The notes beneath the pieces are model-generated. The model did not search any database, was not told the origin of the DNA, and saw only the letters and a list, made by a program, of their open reading frames with translations. Position numbers and translations under genes: made by a program. A DNA stretch of 55,263 nt from an uncultured Candidatus Planktophila sp. (GTDB taxonomy: Bacteria > Actinomycetota > Actinomycetes > Nanopelagicales > Nanopelagicaceae): the NCBI GenBank assembly GCA_937975715.1, contig CALJUA010000035.1, positions 1 to 55,263 on the forward strand. The letters are read 5' to 3'. Below are positions 7,407 through 16,813 of the stretch, one piece after another (position 1 is the stretch's first letter; each line of letters starts with the position of its first letter).

Positions 7407-9638
7407 TTACCCAAACAACTTCTTAAATGTCTCGGTGTGTGCTGTGCGAAGTTCAGCTAAAGGAATATTTGCATCGTTAATCACGAGTGCATCTCCTCCA
7501 GTTGTTCCAATCTTGGCAACTGGAATCGAGTGCTTTGTCGCAAGCGCTTCAAGCTCTGCAGCTTGTGAAGGCTTTACCGCAACAACAACGCGACCTGGTG
7601 TCTCGCTCAGAAGTGCAACGCCAACCTTGTCGAGAGTTACCTGTGCTCCTACGCCGTGACGAAGTACCATTTCAATCAGCGAAATAGCGAGTCCGCCTTG
7701 GCTAAGGTCGTGGGCTGCAGCAAAGAGCGCGCTCTTATTTGCAGAGAGAAGCAGTTCGATCAGACGCATCTCGCGTTGAAGATCTGCAGTTGGGGCGATG
7801 CCACCGCGCATTCCATGGATATAGGCCCACTCGCTGCCAGAGAGATTGTCATCTGTGGCGCCCAAGAGGAAGAGCTCTAAACCAGCGTCTTTAAAGGACA
7901 TTGGCGTACGAGTGCGGACATCTTCGATGACGCCGAGCACGCCGATCACCGGTGTTGGCAGAATCGCAGTGGTGCCAGTCTGGTTGTAGAAGGAGACGTT
8001 TCCACCTGTGACAGGAAGTCCCATCTCGAGGCAACCATCTGCAAGACCACGTACTGATTCCGCGAATTGCCACATCACACCGGGATCCTCAGGTGAACCG
8101 AAGTTGAGGCAGTTGGTAACAGCGAGAGGCTTTGCACCAGCAGTTGCAATATTGCGAGCAGCTTCTGCAAGTGCCAACTTCGCACCTTCATAAGGGTTTA
8201 AGTAAGACCAGTTTGCATTGGCATCTGTAGAAACAGCGACACCGAGGTTGGTCTTCTCATCAATACGTACCATTCCTGAATCATCAGGTTGGGATTGAAT
8301 GGTATTTCCCTGTACGTATCGATCGTATTGATCGGTAACCCATGACTTATCTGCAAGGTTAGGTGTTGCTGCAACCTTCAGAATTGTCTCTTTGATCTCT
8401 GCAGCTGTTGTTGGAAGGGGTGGGTTGATAACTTCCTTCGCCACCTGATCAATGTATGCAGGCTTTGCCAATGGACGGTTATAGACCGGACCATCGTGCG
8501 CAACAGTGCGAGGCGGAACATCAACGATGAGCTCGCCATTAAAAGTGATTTCCAGATGTGTTCCATCCGTTACTTCACCAATCACAGTCGATGTGACATC
8601 CCACTTCTTGCAGATTTCTAGGAAGCGATCAATCTTGGAAGGCTCGACAATTGCACACATGCGCTCTTGTGACTCTGACATCAAGATTTCTTCCGGTGAC
8701 AATGAGGGATCGCGCAATGGGACTTTATCCAGCTGCACTTTCATGCCACCAGAACCACCTGAAGCAAGCTCTGATGTTGCACAAGAAAGTCCTGCGCCTC
8801 CGAGATCTTGAATACCGACGACGAGATCTTCGGCAAAGATTTCAAGAGAACATTCGATAAGAACCTTCTCTACAAATGGATCGCCCACCTGCACCGCAGG
8901 ACGCTTTGCAGGCCCCTTTGATTCAAAGGTTTCAGATGCAAGAACAGATACGCCGCCGATACCGTCGCCACCCGTCTTTGCACCGTATAAAACAACGAGA
9001 TTTCCAGCTCCTGCAGCCTTTGCGAGCTTGATATCGCTGTGCTTCATCACGCCAACGCAGAGCGCATTGACCAAAGGATTACCGAGGTAGGTCTCATCGA
9101 AGACAACTTCTCCGCCGATATTAGGAAGACCGAGACAGTTTCCATATCCGCCAACGCCAGAGACGATGCCAGGTAATACTCGACGAGTATCTGGTGCATC
9201 TGCAGGACCAAAGCGAAGTGGATCCATTACTGCAATCGGACGTGCGCCCATTGTCAAAATATCGCGGACGATTCCGCCAACGCCAGTTGCTGCACCTTGA
9301 TATGGCTCGATAAATGAAGGGTGGTTATGTGATTCGATTTTAAAAGTTACTGCATAACCCTGTCCGACATCGACAACGCCTGCGTTCTCACCGATTCCAA
9401 CGAGAAGTGCATCAGTCTTAACAGCCTTCTCGCCGAATTGCTTGAGGTGTACCTTGGAAGATTTGTATGAACAGTGCTCAGACCACATCACTGAATACAT
9501 CGCGAGCTCAGATGATGTTGGACGGCGGCCAAGAATTTCCTTGATGCTTGCATACTCATCAGGCTTCAATCCAAGGGCGGCAAATGGTTGTTCTGTATCT
9601 GGATTAGCTTTCGCGATCGCAACGGTATCGAGAGCCAT
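7407..9638 (-). CDS. purL: Phosphoribosylformylglycinamidine synthase, subunit II
   Basis: A 743-residue 'small' PurL that works with separate PurQ and PurS to convert FGAR to FGAM. Seen: the SEHCSYKSSK motif near residue 52 with the catalytic His, the KIESHNHPS loop, GIQDLGGAGLSCATSELASGG near residue 275, and the second PurM-like half with GGNVSFYNQ and AHDLSQGGLA. It begins two bases after the purQ stop codon. Length and domain order are as in Bacillus and Thermotoga PurL, not the 1300-residue fused form. Confidence 0.97.
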   Translation of the reverse strand: MALDTVAIAKANPDTEQPFAALGLKPDEYASIKEILGRRPTSSELAMYSVMWSEHCSYKSSKVHLKQFGEKAVKTDALLVGIGENAGVVDVGQGYAVTFKIESHNHPSFIEPYQGAATGVGGIVRDILTMGARPIAVMDPLRFGPADAPDTRRVLPGIVSGVGGYGNCLGLPNIGGEVVFDETYLGNPLVNALCVGVMKHSDIKLAKAAGAGNLVVLYGAKTGGDGIGGVSVLASETFESKGPAKRPAVQVGDPFVEKVLIECSLEIFAEDLVVGIQDLGGAGLSCATSELASGGSGGMKVQLDKVPLRDPSLSPEEILMSESQERMCAIVEPSKIDRFLEICKKWDVTSTVIGEVTDGTHLEITFNGELIVDVPPRTVAHDGPVYNRPLAKPAYIDQVAKEVINPPLPTTAAEIKETILKVAATPNLADKSWVTDQYDRYVQGNTIQSQPDDSGMVRIDEKTNLGVAVSTDANANWSYLNPYEGAKLALAEAARNIATAGAKPLAVTNCLNFGSPEDPGVMWQFAESVRGLADGCLEMGLPVTGGNVSFYNQTGTTAILPTPVIGVLGVIEDVRTRTPMSFKDAGLELFLLGATDDNLSGSEWAYIHGMRGGIAPTADLQREMRLIELLLSANKSALFAAAHDLSQGGLAISLIEMVLRHGVGAQVTLDKVGVALLSETPGRVVVAVKPSQAAELEALATKHSIPVAKIGTTGGDALVINDANIPLAELRTAHTETFKKLFG

Positions 9639-9640
9639 AT

Positions 9641-10309
9641 TTACTTCACCATCGCCTTCAAAACAGATGTAAAGAATCCAAGTCCTTGATCACCAGGGCC
9701 TGTCAAAGAATCAATCGCATGCTCTGGGTGTGGCATCAAACCCACGATATTTCCGCGCTCATTAGAGATTCCAGCAATCAGATTGCGTGAGCCGTTCGGA
9801 TTTTCACCGACATAACGCGCAACGATGCGGCCTTCGCCCTCAAGCATCTTCAGAGTTTCATCGTCACACTGGTAAGAACCTTCGCCATTTTTCAATGGAA
9901 TAACAATCTCTTCGTCCTTTGAATAGGAATTAGTCCATGCAGTCGAGTTGTTTTCGATGCGAATTGCTTGATCGGTGCAGAGAAAGTGGAGGTGCTGATT
10001 GCGAGTAAGGGCTCCTGGAATCAGGTGAGCTTCTGCGAGAACTTGGAAACCATTGCAGATTCCAAGAAGTGGCATGCCGCCTTTAGCGGCAGCAATCAGT
10101 GGTTCCATCACGGGAGAGAAACGTGAAATAGCGCCACAACGAAGATAATCACCGTATGAAAAGCCACCTGGGAGGATGACTGCATCGACTCCCTTGAGGT
10201 CAGCATCATCGTGCCAGAGCTCGATTGCCTCGCCTCCGGCATATCGAACAGCGCGGGCAGCGTCTCGATCATCGAGCGTCCCGGGGAATGTCACAACACC
10301 GATCTTCAT
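9641..10309 (-). CDS. purQ: Phosphoribosylformylglycinamidine synthase, glutaminase subunit
   Basis: A 222-residue class I glutamine amidotransferase that supplies ammonia to PurL. The nucleophile is C85 in LLGICNGFQVL, and the His/Glu pair lies in GLMPHPEHAI near the C-terminus. The PGGFSYGDYLR oxyanion region is at 47-57. The gene sits between purS (five bases upstream) and purL (two bases downstream), so the three-part enzyme is translated from one mRNA. Confidence 0.97.
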   Translation of the reverse strand: MKIGVVTFPGTLDDRDAARAVRYAGGEAIELWHDDADLKGVDAVILPGGFSYGDYLRCGAISRFSPVMEPLIAAAKGGMPLLGICNGFQVLAEAHLIPGALTRNQHLHFLCTDQAIRIENNSTAWTNSYSKDEEIVIPLKNGEGSYQCDDETLKMLEGEGRIVARYVGENPNGSRNLIAGISNERGNIVGLMPHPEHAIDSLTGPGDQGLGFFTSVLKAMVK

Positions 10310-10314
10310 ATCGT

Positions 10315-10560
10315 TTACTTCTCTACTCGTACTGTGAAGTTTTCGATAACAGGGTTGGAGAGCAACTTCTCTGCGGCTTTCTCAACTTCAGCAAGCTGAG
10401 CCGCAGTTGGCTCGCCATCGACGGTGATTTCAAAACGCTTGCCCTGACGCACATCAGTTGCAAAGGTGAAGCCCAGACGAGGAAGTGCCGATGCAACAGC
10501 CTTACCTTGCGGGTCGAGGATCTCTGGTTTCAACATTACATCCACCACGATTGTTGCCAT
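10315..10560 (-). CDS. purS: Phosphoribosylformylglycinamidine synthase, PurS subunit
   Basis: An 81-residue protein that bridges PurL and PurQ in the FGAM synthase complex. It has the family start IVVDVMLKPEILDPQGKAV and the GKRFEI strand near residue 41. A clear AAAGGAG lies six to seven bases before ATG 10560. The 38-base gap after purC is among the longest inside the cluster and contains this ribosome-binding site. Confidence 0.95.
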   Translation of the reverse strand: MATIVVDVMLKPEILDPQGKAVASALPRLGFTFATDVRQGKRFEITVDGEPTAAQLAEVEKAAEKLLSNPVIENFTVRVEK

Positions 10561-10598
10561 TTTTCTCTCCTTTGCTAGTTTTACAAAATTAACTATGA

Positions 10599-11480
10599 CT
10601 AAAACTTCTGTCCGGTAATTCGTTCGAATGCCTCTGCATAACGTGCTGCAGTCTTTTCGACAATTTCTTCAGGAAGATCAGGTGGTGGAGATTTCTTATC
10701 CCACCCACTTGAGATCAACCAATCGCGAACAAATTGCTTATCGAAAGATGGCTGTGATTTTCCTGGAGTCCAACCGTCTAGCTCCCAAAAGCGAGATGAA
10801 TCCGGGGTCAACGCTTCATCGCCCCAAGTGATGGTGCCTTCTGAGTTTGCACCGAATTCAAACTTTGTATCGGCAAGGATGATTCCTCGGCTGAGCGCGT
10901 ATTCAGCTGCTGTGTCATACAACTTTAAAGTTACATCGCGTAGATCTTCGGCGATATCGCGACCGACAATTTTCGCTGCAGATTCAAAATCAATATTGAT
11001 ATCGTGATCGCCAACTTCTGCCTTCGTTGCTGGAGTAAAGATTGACGCTGGAAGTTGTGAACCGTCGAGCAGGCCATCAGGTAAGGCATTGCCACAGACT
11101 GCACGGTTATCGTTGTATTCAACCAATCCACTGCCGGTGAGATATCCACGCGCTACACATTCGATTTCGTACATCTCAAGAGGTTGAACGATGACAGCGC
11201 GATCCATGACTGACTTTGGAACATCTTCAGTGACGATGTGATTAGGGACGATATCCCCCAAGAGTTCGAACCAGAAGAGCGATAACTGGGTCAAAATCGC
11301 GCCTTTATTAGGGATTTCAGTCGGCAAGACCCAGTCAAAGGCAGAGATGCGATCAGATGCAACAAGAAGAATTTCTCCTTCATCGTTGCTATAGAGATCG
11401 CGCACCTTGCCAGTACGGATATGTGTCCAGCCGTCGATTACTGGCGCAACAGGTGCGCCCGCTGCCCCAAATCCACTCAT
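10599..11480 (-). CDS. purC: SAICAR synthase
   Basis: A 293-residue phosphoribosylaminoimidazole-succinocarboxamide synthase that couples CAIR with aspartate using ATP. Seen: GKVRDLYS near residue 23, ASDRISAFDWVLP at 42-54, the signature VARGYLTGSGLVEY near 109-122, and DTKFEFG near 203-209. It is the longer actinobacterial/yeast-like form rather than the 237-residue E. coli form. Its ATG overlaps the purB stop codon (ATGA), indicating translational coupling. Confidence 0.96.
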   Translation of the reverse strand: MSGFGAAGAPVAPVIDGWTHIRTGKVRDLYSNDEGEILLVASDRISAFDWVLPTEIPNKGAILTQLSLFWFELLGDIVPNHIVTEDVPKSVMDRAVIVQPLEMYEIECVARGYLTGSGLVEYNDNRAVCGNALPDGLLDGSQLPASIFTPATKAEVGDHDINIDFESAAKIVGRDIAEDLRDVTLKLYDTAAEYALSRGIILADTKFEFGANSEGTITWGDEALTPDSSRFWELDGWTPGKSQPSFDKQFVRDWLISSGWDKKSPPPDLPEEIVEKTAARYAEAFERITGQKF

Positions 11481-12880
11481 CGAATAGAACCTGGCTTATA
11501 CGTTGCTGCTGCTGGGAATTTCTTTGTGATTGTTTCAATGCGAACGACAACGCGCGCAACTTGCTCGCGTGCATCGCCAGTAAATTCAATCGGATTACCA
11601 ATCAGCGCATCAAGGTCTGCGCGCTTAAATGGAATGCGATCATCCCCTGCCAGTGCATCGAGAAGATTGTTGGCCTTGCCTTCGCGCATACCTAGTGCTG
11701 CAGCAACTGCATGCTCCTTAATGGCTTCGTGTGCTACTTCGCGACCAACGCCAGCTTTCACTGAAGCCATCAAAATCTTTGTTGTTGCAAGGAATGGAAG
11801 ATAACGATCAAGCTCTGCATCGATGACTGCAGGGAAAGCTCCGAACTCATTGAGGACAGTCAACATAGTTTCGAGCAGACCATCCATCGCATAGAAGGCG
11901 TCAGCGATTGCAACGCGACGAACAACGCTGCATGAGACATCGCCTTCGTTCCATTGATTACCCGCAAGCTCTGAAACCATCGATGCATATCCGCGCAAAA
12001 TAACTGTAAGTCCGTTGACGCGTTCGCATGATCGAGTATTCATCTTGTGTGGCATCGCAGATGATCCGACTTGGCCAGCCTTAAATCCTTCAGTCACAAG
12101 CTCGGCACCTGCCATCAAACGAATTGAGGTTGCAAGCGATGATGGAGATGCAGCCAACTGAACAAGTGTTGTGAGAACTTCGTAATCTAATGAACGTGGG
12201 TAGACCTGACCGGTTGAATCAAGGACGCGATCAAAACCGAGCTCTGCTGCAATCGATGCCTCAAGCTTTTGGTGAATATCTGATGAGCCCAAGAGGTCGA
12301 TGGAATCTTGCGCAGTGCCAACGGGGCCCTTAATTCCACGCATGGGATAACGGCTTTGCAGGCTCTCTAAGCGTTCGTAGGCGTAGAGGAGTTCCTCGGC
12401 AGCTGATGCAAAACGCTTACCTAATGTAGTGATCTGAGCTGGAACATTATGTGAGCGACCAGCAATCGGGCGATCAGAGTATTGCGCTGACTTTGCTGCA
12501 AGCTGAGCAAGAAGAGCAACGACTTTATCGCGCACAATATTGAGACCATCACGAATCTGAAGAGCTTCGATATTTTCTGTGAGGTCGCGGCTTGTCATTC
12601 CTGCGTGGATAGCTTCGTGGCCAGCGAGTGCGTTAAATTCTTCGATACGAGCTTTAACGTCGTGGCGAGTTACCTTCTCGCGTGCATCGATAGATGCAAG
12701 ATCAACGTTGTTAATGACCTTCTCGTAATCAGCAATGACCTTTGCATCAATAGGGTGACCAAGCTGTGACTGAGCGCGGGCGACCGCAATCCACAATTGT
12801 CGTTCTGCAATGATCTTCGCTTCCGGTGCAAAGACTGCAAGTATCTCATTGGATGCATAACGGTTAGCCAATACGCTCAT
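11477..12880 (-). CDS. purB: Adenylosuccinate lyase
   Basis: A 467-residue member of the fumarase/aspartase family that cleaves SAICAR to AICAR plus fumarate and adenylosuccinate to AMP plus fumarate. The signature SSAMPHKMNTRS with the flexible catalytic loop is near residue 260, and TSRDLTEN near residue 90. The open frame continues 40 codons upstream, but those codons overlap purD in another frame and look like a shadow; ATG 12880 (MSVLANRYAS) is the family start and leaves a four-base gap after purD. Confidence 0.96.
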   Translation of the reverse strand: MSVLANRYASNEILAVFAPEAKIIAERQLWIAVARAQSQLGHPIDAKVIADYEKVINNVDLASIDAREKVTRHDVKARIEEFNALAGHEAIHAGMTSRDLTENIEALQIRDGLNIVRDKVVALLAQLAAKSAQYSDRPIAGRSHNVPAQITTLGKRFASAAEELLYAYERLESLQSRYPMRGIKGPVGTAQDSIDLLGSSDIHQKLEASIAAELGFDRVLDSTGQVYPRSLDYEVLTTLVQLAASPSSLATSIRLMAGAELVTEGFKAGQVGSSAMPHKMNTRSCERVNGLTVILRGYASMVSELAGNQWNEGDVSCSVVRRVAIADAFYAMDGLLETMLTVLNEFGAFPAVIDAELDRYLPFLATTKILMASVKAGVGREVAHEAIKEHAVAAALGMREGKANNLLDALAGDDRIPFKRADLDALIGNPIEFTGDAREQVARVVVRIETITKKFPAAATYKPGSIR

Positions 12881-12884
12881 TGGA

Positions 12885-14117
12885 TTACTTCCCCTCACTT
12901 GCTTTGAGTGCGATATCTGAACGGTAGAAAGATTTATCGAGTGCAATCTTTGAGATAGCCGCATATGCCTTGTCGCGGGCGATGGCAAGAGATGCGCCAA
13001 GTCCGGTGACTGTCAGGACTCGTCCTCCACTGGATAGCAAGCGGCCATCCAACAACGCAGTACCTGCGTGATAGATGCTGGCATCAACTTCAGATGGAAG
13101 TGAGATTTCGCCACCCGTCTTCGGTGCATCTGGATATCCATCGGATGCAACAACAACTGTGACAGCGCTTTCATCACGCCAATTAAGAACGGTGTCATCC
13201 AAGTTATCTGTCGCTGCGTTGTAGAGAAGCGTTGCAAGTGGCGTCTCTAAACGAGGGATCAAAACTTGAGTCTCTGGATCACCAAAGCGAGCATTGAATT
13301 CAATAACTTTGAGGCCGTTCTTTGTCAGAGCAAGACCTGCATATAACAAGCCTACGAAAGGGGTTCCGCGCGCAGCCATCTCAGCAATCATCGGTGCCAA
13401 GACTTTTTCGTAAGTCTCTTCCACGATTTCATCTGGCGCCCATGGCAGTGGTGAGTAGGCACCCATTCCACCTGTGTTAGGACCTTCGTCGCCATCGTAA
13501 GCACGCTTGAAATCTTGTGCGGGTTCCATCGCCAAAATGTTGCGGCCATCTGAGATTCCAAAGAGAGAAATCTCAGGGCCATCTAAATATTCTTCAATGA
13601 CAACGCGATCGCATGCAAGTGCGTGCTTGAGTGCAGCATCGCGATCGTTAGTAACAACGACGCCCTTACCTGCTGCAAGCCCATCATCCTTCACAACATA
13701 TGGAGCACCAAAAGCATCGAGAGCTTTTTCAATTTCAGGTTGTGTGGTGCAGGTAAAGCTCTGCGCAGTCGGAACGCCGGCATCGCGCATGACGCCCTTT
13801 GCAAAATCTTTTGAACCTTCCAGCTGTGCAGCGGCCTTGGATGGACCGAAGACTGGAATTCCGATTGCACGAATTGCATCTGCAGCACCGTTGACGAGAG
13901 GAACTTCAGGACCAATGACAACAAGATCAACTGCGAGAGTCTTTGCAAGTGCAGTAAGTGCAGCATTATCTGTAACAGCAACGGGATGAAGAGTTGCGAG
14001 TTCTGCAATACCTGGATTGCCAGGTGCTGCATGGAGCTCGGTACAAGCTGAATCTGCTCGCAGTCCTAGTGCAAGTGCGTGTTCGCGACCGCCGCTTCCG
14101 ACTAGGAGGATTTTCAT
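12885..14117 (-). CDS. purD: Phosphoribosylamine-glycine ligase (GAR synthetase)
   Basis: A 410-residue ATP-grasp enzyme that joins phosphoribosylamine and glycine. Seen: the N-terminal LLVGSGGREHALA, PEVPLVNGAAD, KDDGLAAGKGVVV in the ATP-grasp lid near residue 140, GPNTGGMGAYSP near 215, and FNARFGDPETQ near 275 with Mg ligands. It follows purA by three bases and has no evident Shine-Dalgarno sequence, so translation is probably coupled to purA. Confidence 0.97.
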   Translation of the reverse strand: MKILLVGSGGREHALALGLRADSACTELHAAPGNPGIAELATLHPVAVTDNAALTALAKTLAVDLVVIGPEVPLVNGAADAIRAIGIPVFGPSKAAAQLEGSKDFAKGVMRDAGVPTAQSFTCTTQPEIEKALDAFGAPYVVKDDGLAAGKGVVVTNDRDAALKHALACDRVVIEEYLDGPEISLFGISDGRNILAMEPAQDFKRAYDGDEGPNTGGMGAYSPLPWAPDEIVEETYEKVLAPMIAEMAARGTPFVGLLYAGLALTKNGLKVIEFNARFGDPETQVLIPRLETPLATLLYNAATDNLDDTVLNWRDESAVTVVVASDGYPDAPKTGGEISLPSEVDASIYHAGTALLDGRLLSSGGRVLTVTGLGASLAIARDKAYAAISKIALDKSFYRSDIALKASEGK

Positions 14118-14120
14118 GGC

Positions 14121-15404
14121 TTAGATGAAATCCTTTACGACGATTGTTTGGTCGCGCCCGGGACCTACGCCGATCGCGCTCATCGGTGCCCCTGAGATCT
14201 TCTCAAGGAAGGTGATGTAATCCTGCGCGTTCTTTGGAAGATCAGCGATGGTGCGTGCACCAGAGATATCTTCTTTCCAGCCTGGAAGATATTCATAGAT
14301 TGGCTTTGCGTGGTGGAAATCTGTCTGTGAAGAAGGTAGTTCTTCTACGCGCTTTCCATCGATCTCGTAAGCCACACATACTGGGATTTGCTCCCAGCCC
14401 GTAAGGACGTCGAGCTTTGTCAGGAAGAAATCTGTCAGTCCATTAACGCGAACTGCGTAGCGAGCAATCGGTGCGTCATACCAACCGCAACGACGTGCGC
14501 GACCTGTTGTGACACCAACTTCTCCACCGATGGTGCGAAGTTTCTCGCCATCTTCATCGAAGAGTTCGGTTGGGAATGGGCCGGAGCCAACACGAGTTGT
14601 GTAGGCCTTCACGATTCCGATGACCTTTTCAATCTTTGTCGGACCGACACCCGAGCCAGTACATGCGCCACCAGCTGTTGGGTTAGATGAAGTCACGAAT
14701 GGATATGTTCCGTGATCGACATCGAGAAGAGTTCCCTGTGAACCTTCGAGCAATACACGCTTGCCGGCCTTGAGCGCTTCATCAAGAAGCAAGACTGTAT
14801 CTGCAACATATGGACGAAGGATTTCTGCGTACTCGAGGTACTCAGAGAGAACATCATCTACTGAAATATCTTTGCGGTTGAATACCTTGATAAGAATCTG
14901 GTTCTTGTCGCGAAGTGCGCCTTCCAGCTTCTGGCGAAGAATTGATGGATCGAAGAGATCTTGTACGCGAATACCGATGCGGTTGATCTTGTCAGCATAT
15001 GCAGGTCCGATTCCGCGACCTGTTGTGCCGATCTTCGACTTACCCAAGAAGCGCTCTGAAACCTTATCGATGGTGCGGTGATACGGAGTAATTAAGTGAG
15101 CATTAGTTGAGATAACCAACTTGCTGCAATCGATTCCGCGCTCTGTAAGTCCATTGATTTCTTGCAACAACACTGCTGGATCGATAACAACACCATTTGC
15201 AATTACCGGAACAACGTTAGGAGAAAGAATTCCGGATGGAAGTAAGTGAAGCGCGTACTTCTGATCTCCGATAACAACTGTGTGTCCTGCGTTGTTGCCG
15301 CCTTGATAGCGAACTACATAATCGACGCGATCACCGAGCAAGTCGGTAGCTTTACCCTTGCCCTCATCACCCCACTGTGCTCCCAGTAGAACTAATGCAG
15401 GCAT
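14121..15404 (-). CDS. purA: Adenylosuccinate synthetase
   Basis: A 427-residue GTP-dependent enzyme joining IMP and aspartate, the first step from IMP to AMP. Seen: GAQWGDEGKGK at 8-18 with the catalytic Asp, the GNNAGHTVV loop near 36, SRPTS-type IMP contacts replaced here by TSSNPTAGG near 230, GVTTGRARRCGWYD near 298-311, and the C-terminal GVGPGRDQTI. A weak AAAGG lies about ten bases upstream. Thirty-three bases separate it from fba, so it may be either the first purine gene or a continuation of the fba transcript. Confidence 0.97.
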   Translation of the reverse strand: MPALVLLGAQWGDEGKGKATDLLGDRVDYVVRYQGGNNAGHTVVIGDQKYALHLLPSGILSPNVVPVIANGVVIDPAVLLQEINGLTERGIDCSKLVISTNAHLITPYHRTIDKVSERFLGKSKIGTTGRGIGPAYADKINRIGIRVQDLFDPSILRQKLEGALRDKNQILIKVFNRKDISVDDVLSEYLEYAEILRPYVADTVLLLDEALKAGKRVLLEGSQGTLLDVDHGTYPFVTSSNPTAGGACTGSGVGPTKIEKVIGIVKAYTTRVGSGPFPTELFDEDGEKLRTIGGEVGVTTGRARRCGWYDAPIARYAVRVNGLTDFFLTKLDVLTGWEQIPVCVAYEIDGKRVEELPSSQTDFHHAKPIYEYLPGWKEDISGARTIADLPKNAQDYITFLEKISGAPMSAIGVGPGRDQTIVVKDFI

Positions 15405-15437
15405 GGATAAAGCCTTTCCGACTCGTAGGTGAACTAA

Positions 15438-16472
15438 TTACTTAAGAAGTGATGTACCGGTTGAACGAAGGTCTTCACAAGCAAGTGCAACGCGTGCTGC
15501 GATTCCTGCTTCTGCAGCCTTACCCCACGCACGTGGATCGTAAGCCTTCTTATTTCCGATTTCGCCATCGATCTTCAAGACGCCGTCGTAGTTCTTCATG
15601 ATGTGATCTACAACTGGACGTGTAAATGCGTACTGAGTATCTGTATCGATATTCATCTTTACAACGCCATAATCAAGTGAATCGCGGATCTCTGAGAGAA
15701 GTGAACCTGAACCACCGTGGAAAACGAGGTCCATTGGCTTGCTTCCTGCAGCCTGTCCAAGCTTTGCAGCAACTGCATCTTGTAGATCCTTCAAGATTCC
15801 TGGGCTAAGAACAACGTTTCCTGGCTTGTAAACACCATGAACGTTTCCGAATGTTGCAGCAACCATGTAGCGGCCGTTCTCGCCGTTACCCAATGTTTCA
15901 AGTGTCATCAAAGCATCTTCAGGTGTTGAGTAGAGCTTTGCATCATGCTTTGCTTCAACACCATCTTCTTCTCCACCGACAACGCCGATTTCGATTTCAA
16001 GAATTGTCTTTGCAGCAACTGACTTTGCGAGGAGTTCCTTCGCAATGATCATGTTCTCCTTCATGTCGACAGCTGAGCCGTCCCACATGTGAGAGTTAAA
16101 CAAAGGCTGCTTGCCTTCCTTAACGCGCTGCGCACCGATTTCAAGAAGTGGACGCATAAATGTGTCGAGCTTCTCCTTAGGGCAGTGGTCTGTGTGAATT
16201 CCAATGTTGACGTTGTAATTCTTTGCAACAACGTGTGCAAACTCTGCGAGCGCTACTGCGCCAGCAACCTGATCTTTGACTGTTGAGCCAGAAGCGTATT
16301 CAGCTCCGCCCCATGAGAACTGGATGATTCCATCTGAACCAGCTTCTGCGAATCCGCGGATAGCACCGATAACTGTCTGAGATGAAGAAACGTTGATCGC
16401 TGGATATGCGAACTTTCCTGCCTTAGCGGCATCCAACATTGCTGCATAAACTTCAGGGGTTGCGATTGGCAT
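15438..16472 (-). CDS. fba: Class II fructose-bisphosphate aldolase
   Basis: A 344-residue zinc aldolase of the IIA (FbaA) type, cleaving fructose 1,6-bisphosphate in glycolysis and forming it in gluconeogenesis. Seen: HTDHCPKEKLD with D95 (catalytic) and H96 (zinc), VVGGEEDGVEA near residue 167, FGNVHGVYKPG with a zinc His near 211-221, and VFHGGSGS. GGAG lies about eight bases before ATG 16472, so this gene is translated from a leader. A second, shorter class II aldolase at 18767 belongs to the sugar locus; this one is the housekeeping enzyme. Confidence 0.96.
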   Translation of the reverse strand: MPIATPEVYAAMLDAAKAGKFAYPAINVSSSQTVIGAIRGFAEAGSDGIIQFSWGGAEYASGSTVKDQVAGAVALAEFAHVVAKNYNVNIGIHTDHCPKEKLDTFMRPLLEIGAQRVKEGKQPLFNSHMWDGSAVDMKENMIIAKELLAKSVAAKTILEIEIGVVGGEEDGVEAKHDAKLYSTPEDALMTLETLGNGENGRYMVAATFGNVHGVYKPGNVVLSPGILKDLQDAVAAKLGQAAGSKPMDLVFHGGSGSLLSEIRDSLDYGVVKMNIDTDTQYAFTRPVVDHIMKNYDGVLKIDGEIGNKKAYDPRAWGKAAEAGIAARVALACEDLRSTGTSLLK

Positions 16473-16605
16473 GATGTCTCCAATGGGTAGATCGAGGGTG
16501 TAAACCCATCGCGAAAAGGCACCATTGGCTCTTGCTGCGGTTTACGGCTAATCCAACCACCTACCCCCGCGTAAGCGAAAATCGCCACGAGCGCGAGGGC
16601 AAAAA

Positions 16606-16704
16606 TCAGTGCAGAATCTTCTGAATAGCTGAAATTAGGGCGGCCAAAAGGGCTGGGTTGCTGAGGAATTTAAGGAGATAGCTGAGGAAGGTAATGAGAG
16701 TCAT
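16606..16704 (-). CDS. Possible 32-residue hydrophobic peptide in the fba leader
   Basis: In the 349-base gap 16473-16821, ATG 16704 opens a 32-codon frame ending at TGA 16606. The predicted peptide starts MTLITFLSYLLKF and is hydrophobic with a few lysines, like an amphipathic or membrane peptide. There is no convincing Shine-Dalgarno sequence and no leaderless -10 box. It sits directly downstream of the folded element at 16705-16776 and upstream of fba. It could be a leader peptide, an unrelated small protein, or chance. Conservation would be needed to call it real. Confidence 0.2.
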   Translation of the reverse strand: MTLITFLSYLLKFLSNPALLAALISAIQKILH

Positions 16705-16776
16705 GGGGGCGATGATGGCCCTCAAAAGCCTTATAAATCAGAGCTTTCGTGGCTCTTGTGGATGAATCTCGCCCCC
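16705..16776 (-). other. Candidate three-way-junction RNA element upstream of fba
   Basis: GGGGGCGA at 16705-16712 is the exact reverse complement of TCGCCCCC at 16769-16776. Between them are AGAGC/GCTCT with a 7-base loop and a weaker GGC/GCC hairpin, giving a closed stem with two inner arms. On the plus strand it lies upstream of the predicted acs promoter; on the minus strand it would be in the leader of fba. A self-complementary TTATAA inside could instead be a promoter. I match it to no known riboswitch. The rest of the 16473-16821 gap shows nothing else I can name. Confidence 0.3.
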
Positions 16777-16807
16777 GAAAAACCTATCTATTGAGCGTAA
16801 AAACTCC

Positions 16808-16813
16808 TATGCT
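16808..16813 (+). promoter_or_regulatory. -10 box of acs (leaderless)
   Basis: TATGCT ends eight bases before ATG 16822, slightly further than the six to seven bases seen at the other leaderless starts in the window, so transcription should start at or next to the start codon. No good -35 box and no Shine-Dalgarno sequence are visible. Confidence 0.55.

Noticed and set aside
12881..13000. N-terminal extension of 40 codons for purB
   Set aside because: It lies inside purD in another frame, looks like a shadow, and the family start is ATG 12880 with a four-base gap after purD.
13507..13989. 160-codon plus-strand ORF opposite purD
   Set aside because: Low-complexity Ser/Ala/Arg sequence fully antisense to a conserved gene.
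15405..15437. Purine riboswitch before purA
   Set aside because: The 33-base gap is too short and shows none of the conserved purine riboswitch motifs.
16253..16588. 111-codon minus-strand ORF across the fba start
   Set aside because: About two thirds lie within fba in another frame. The upstream part encodes a hydrophobic stretch but has no good start codon; it is probably coincidental.
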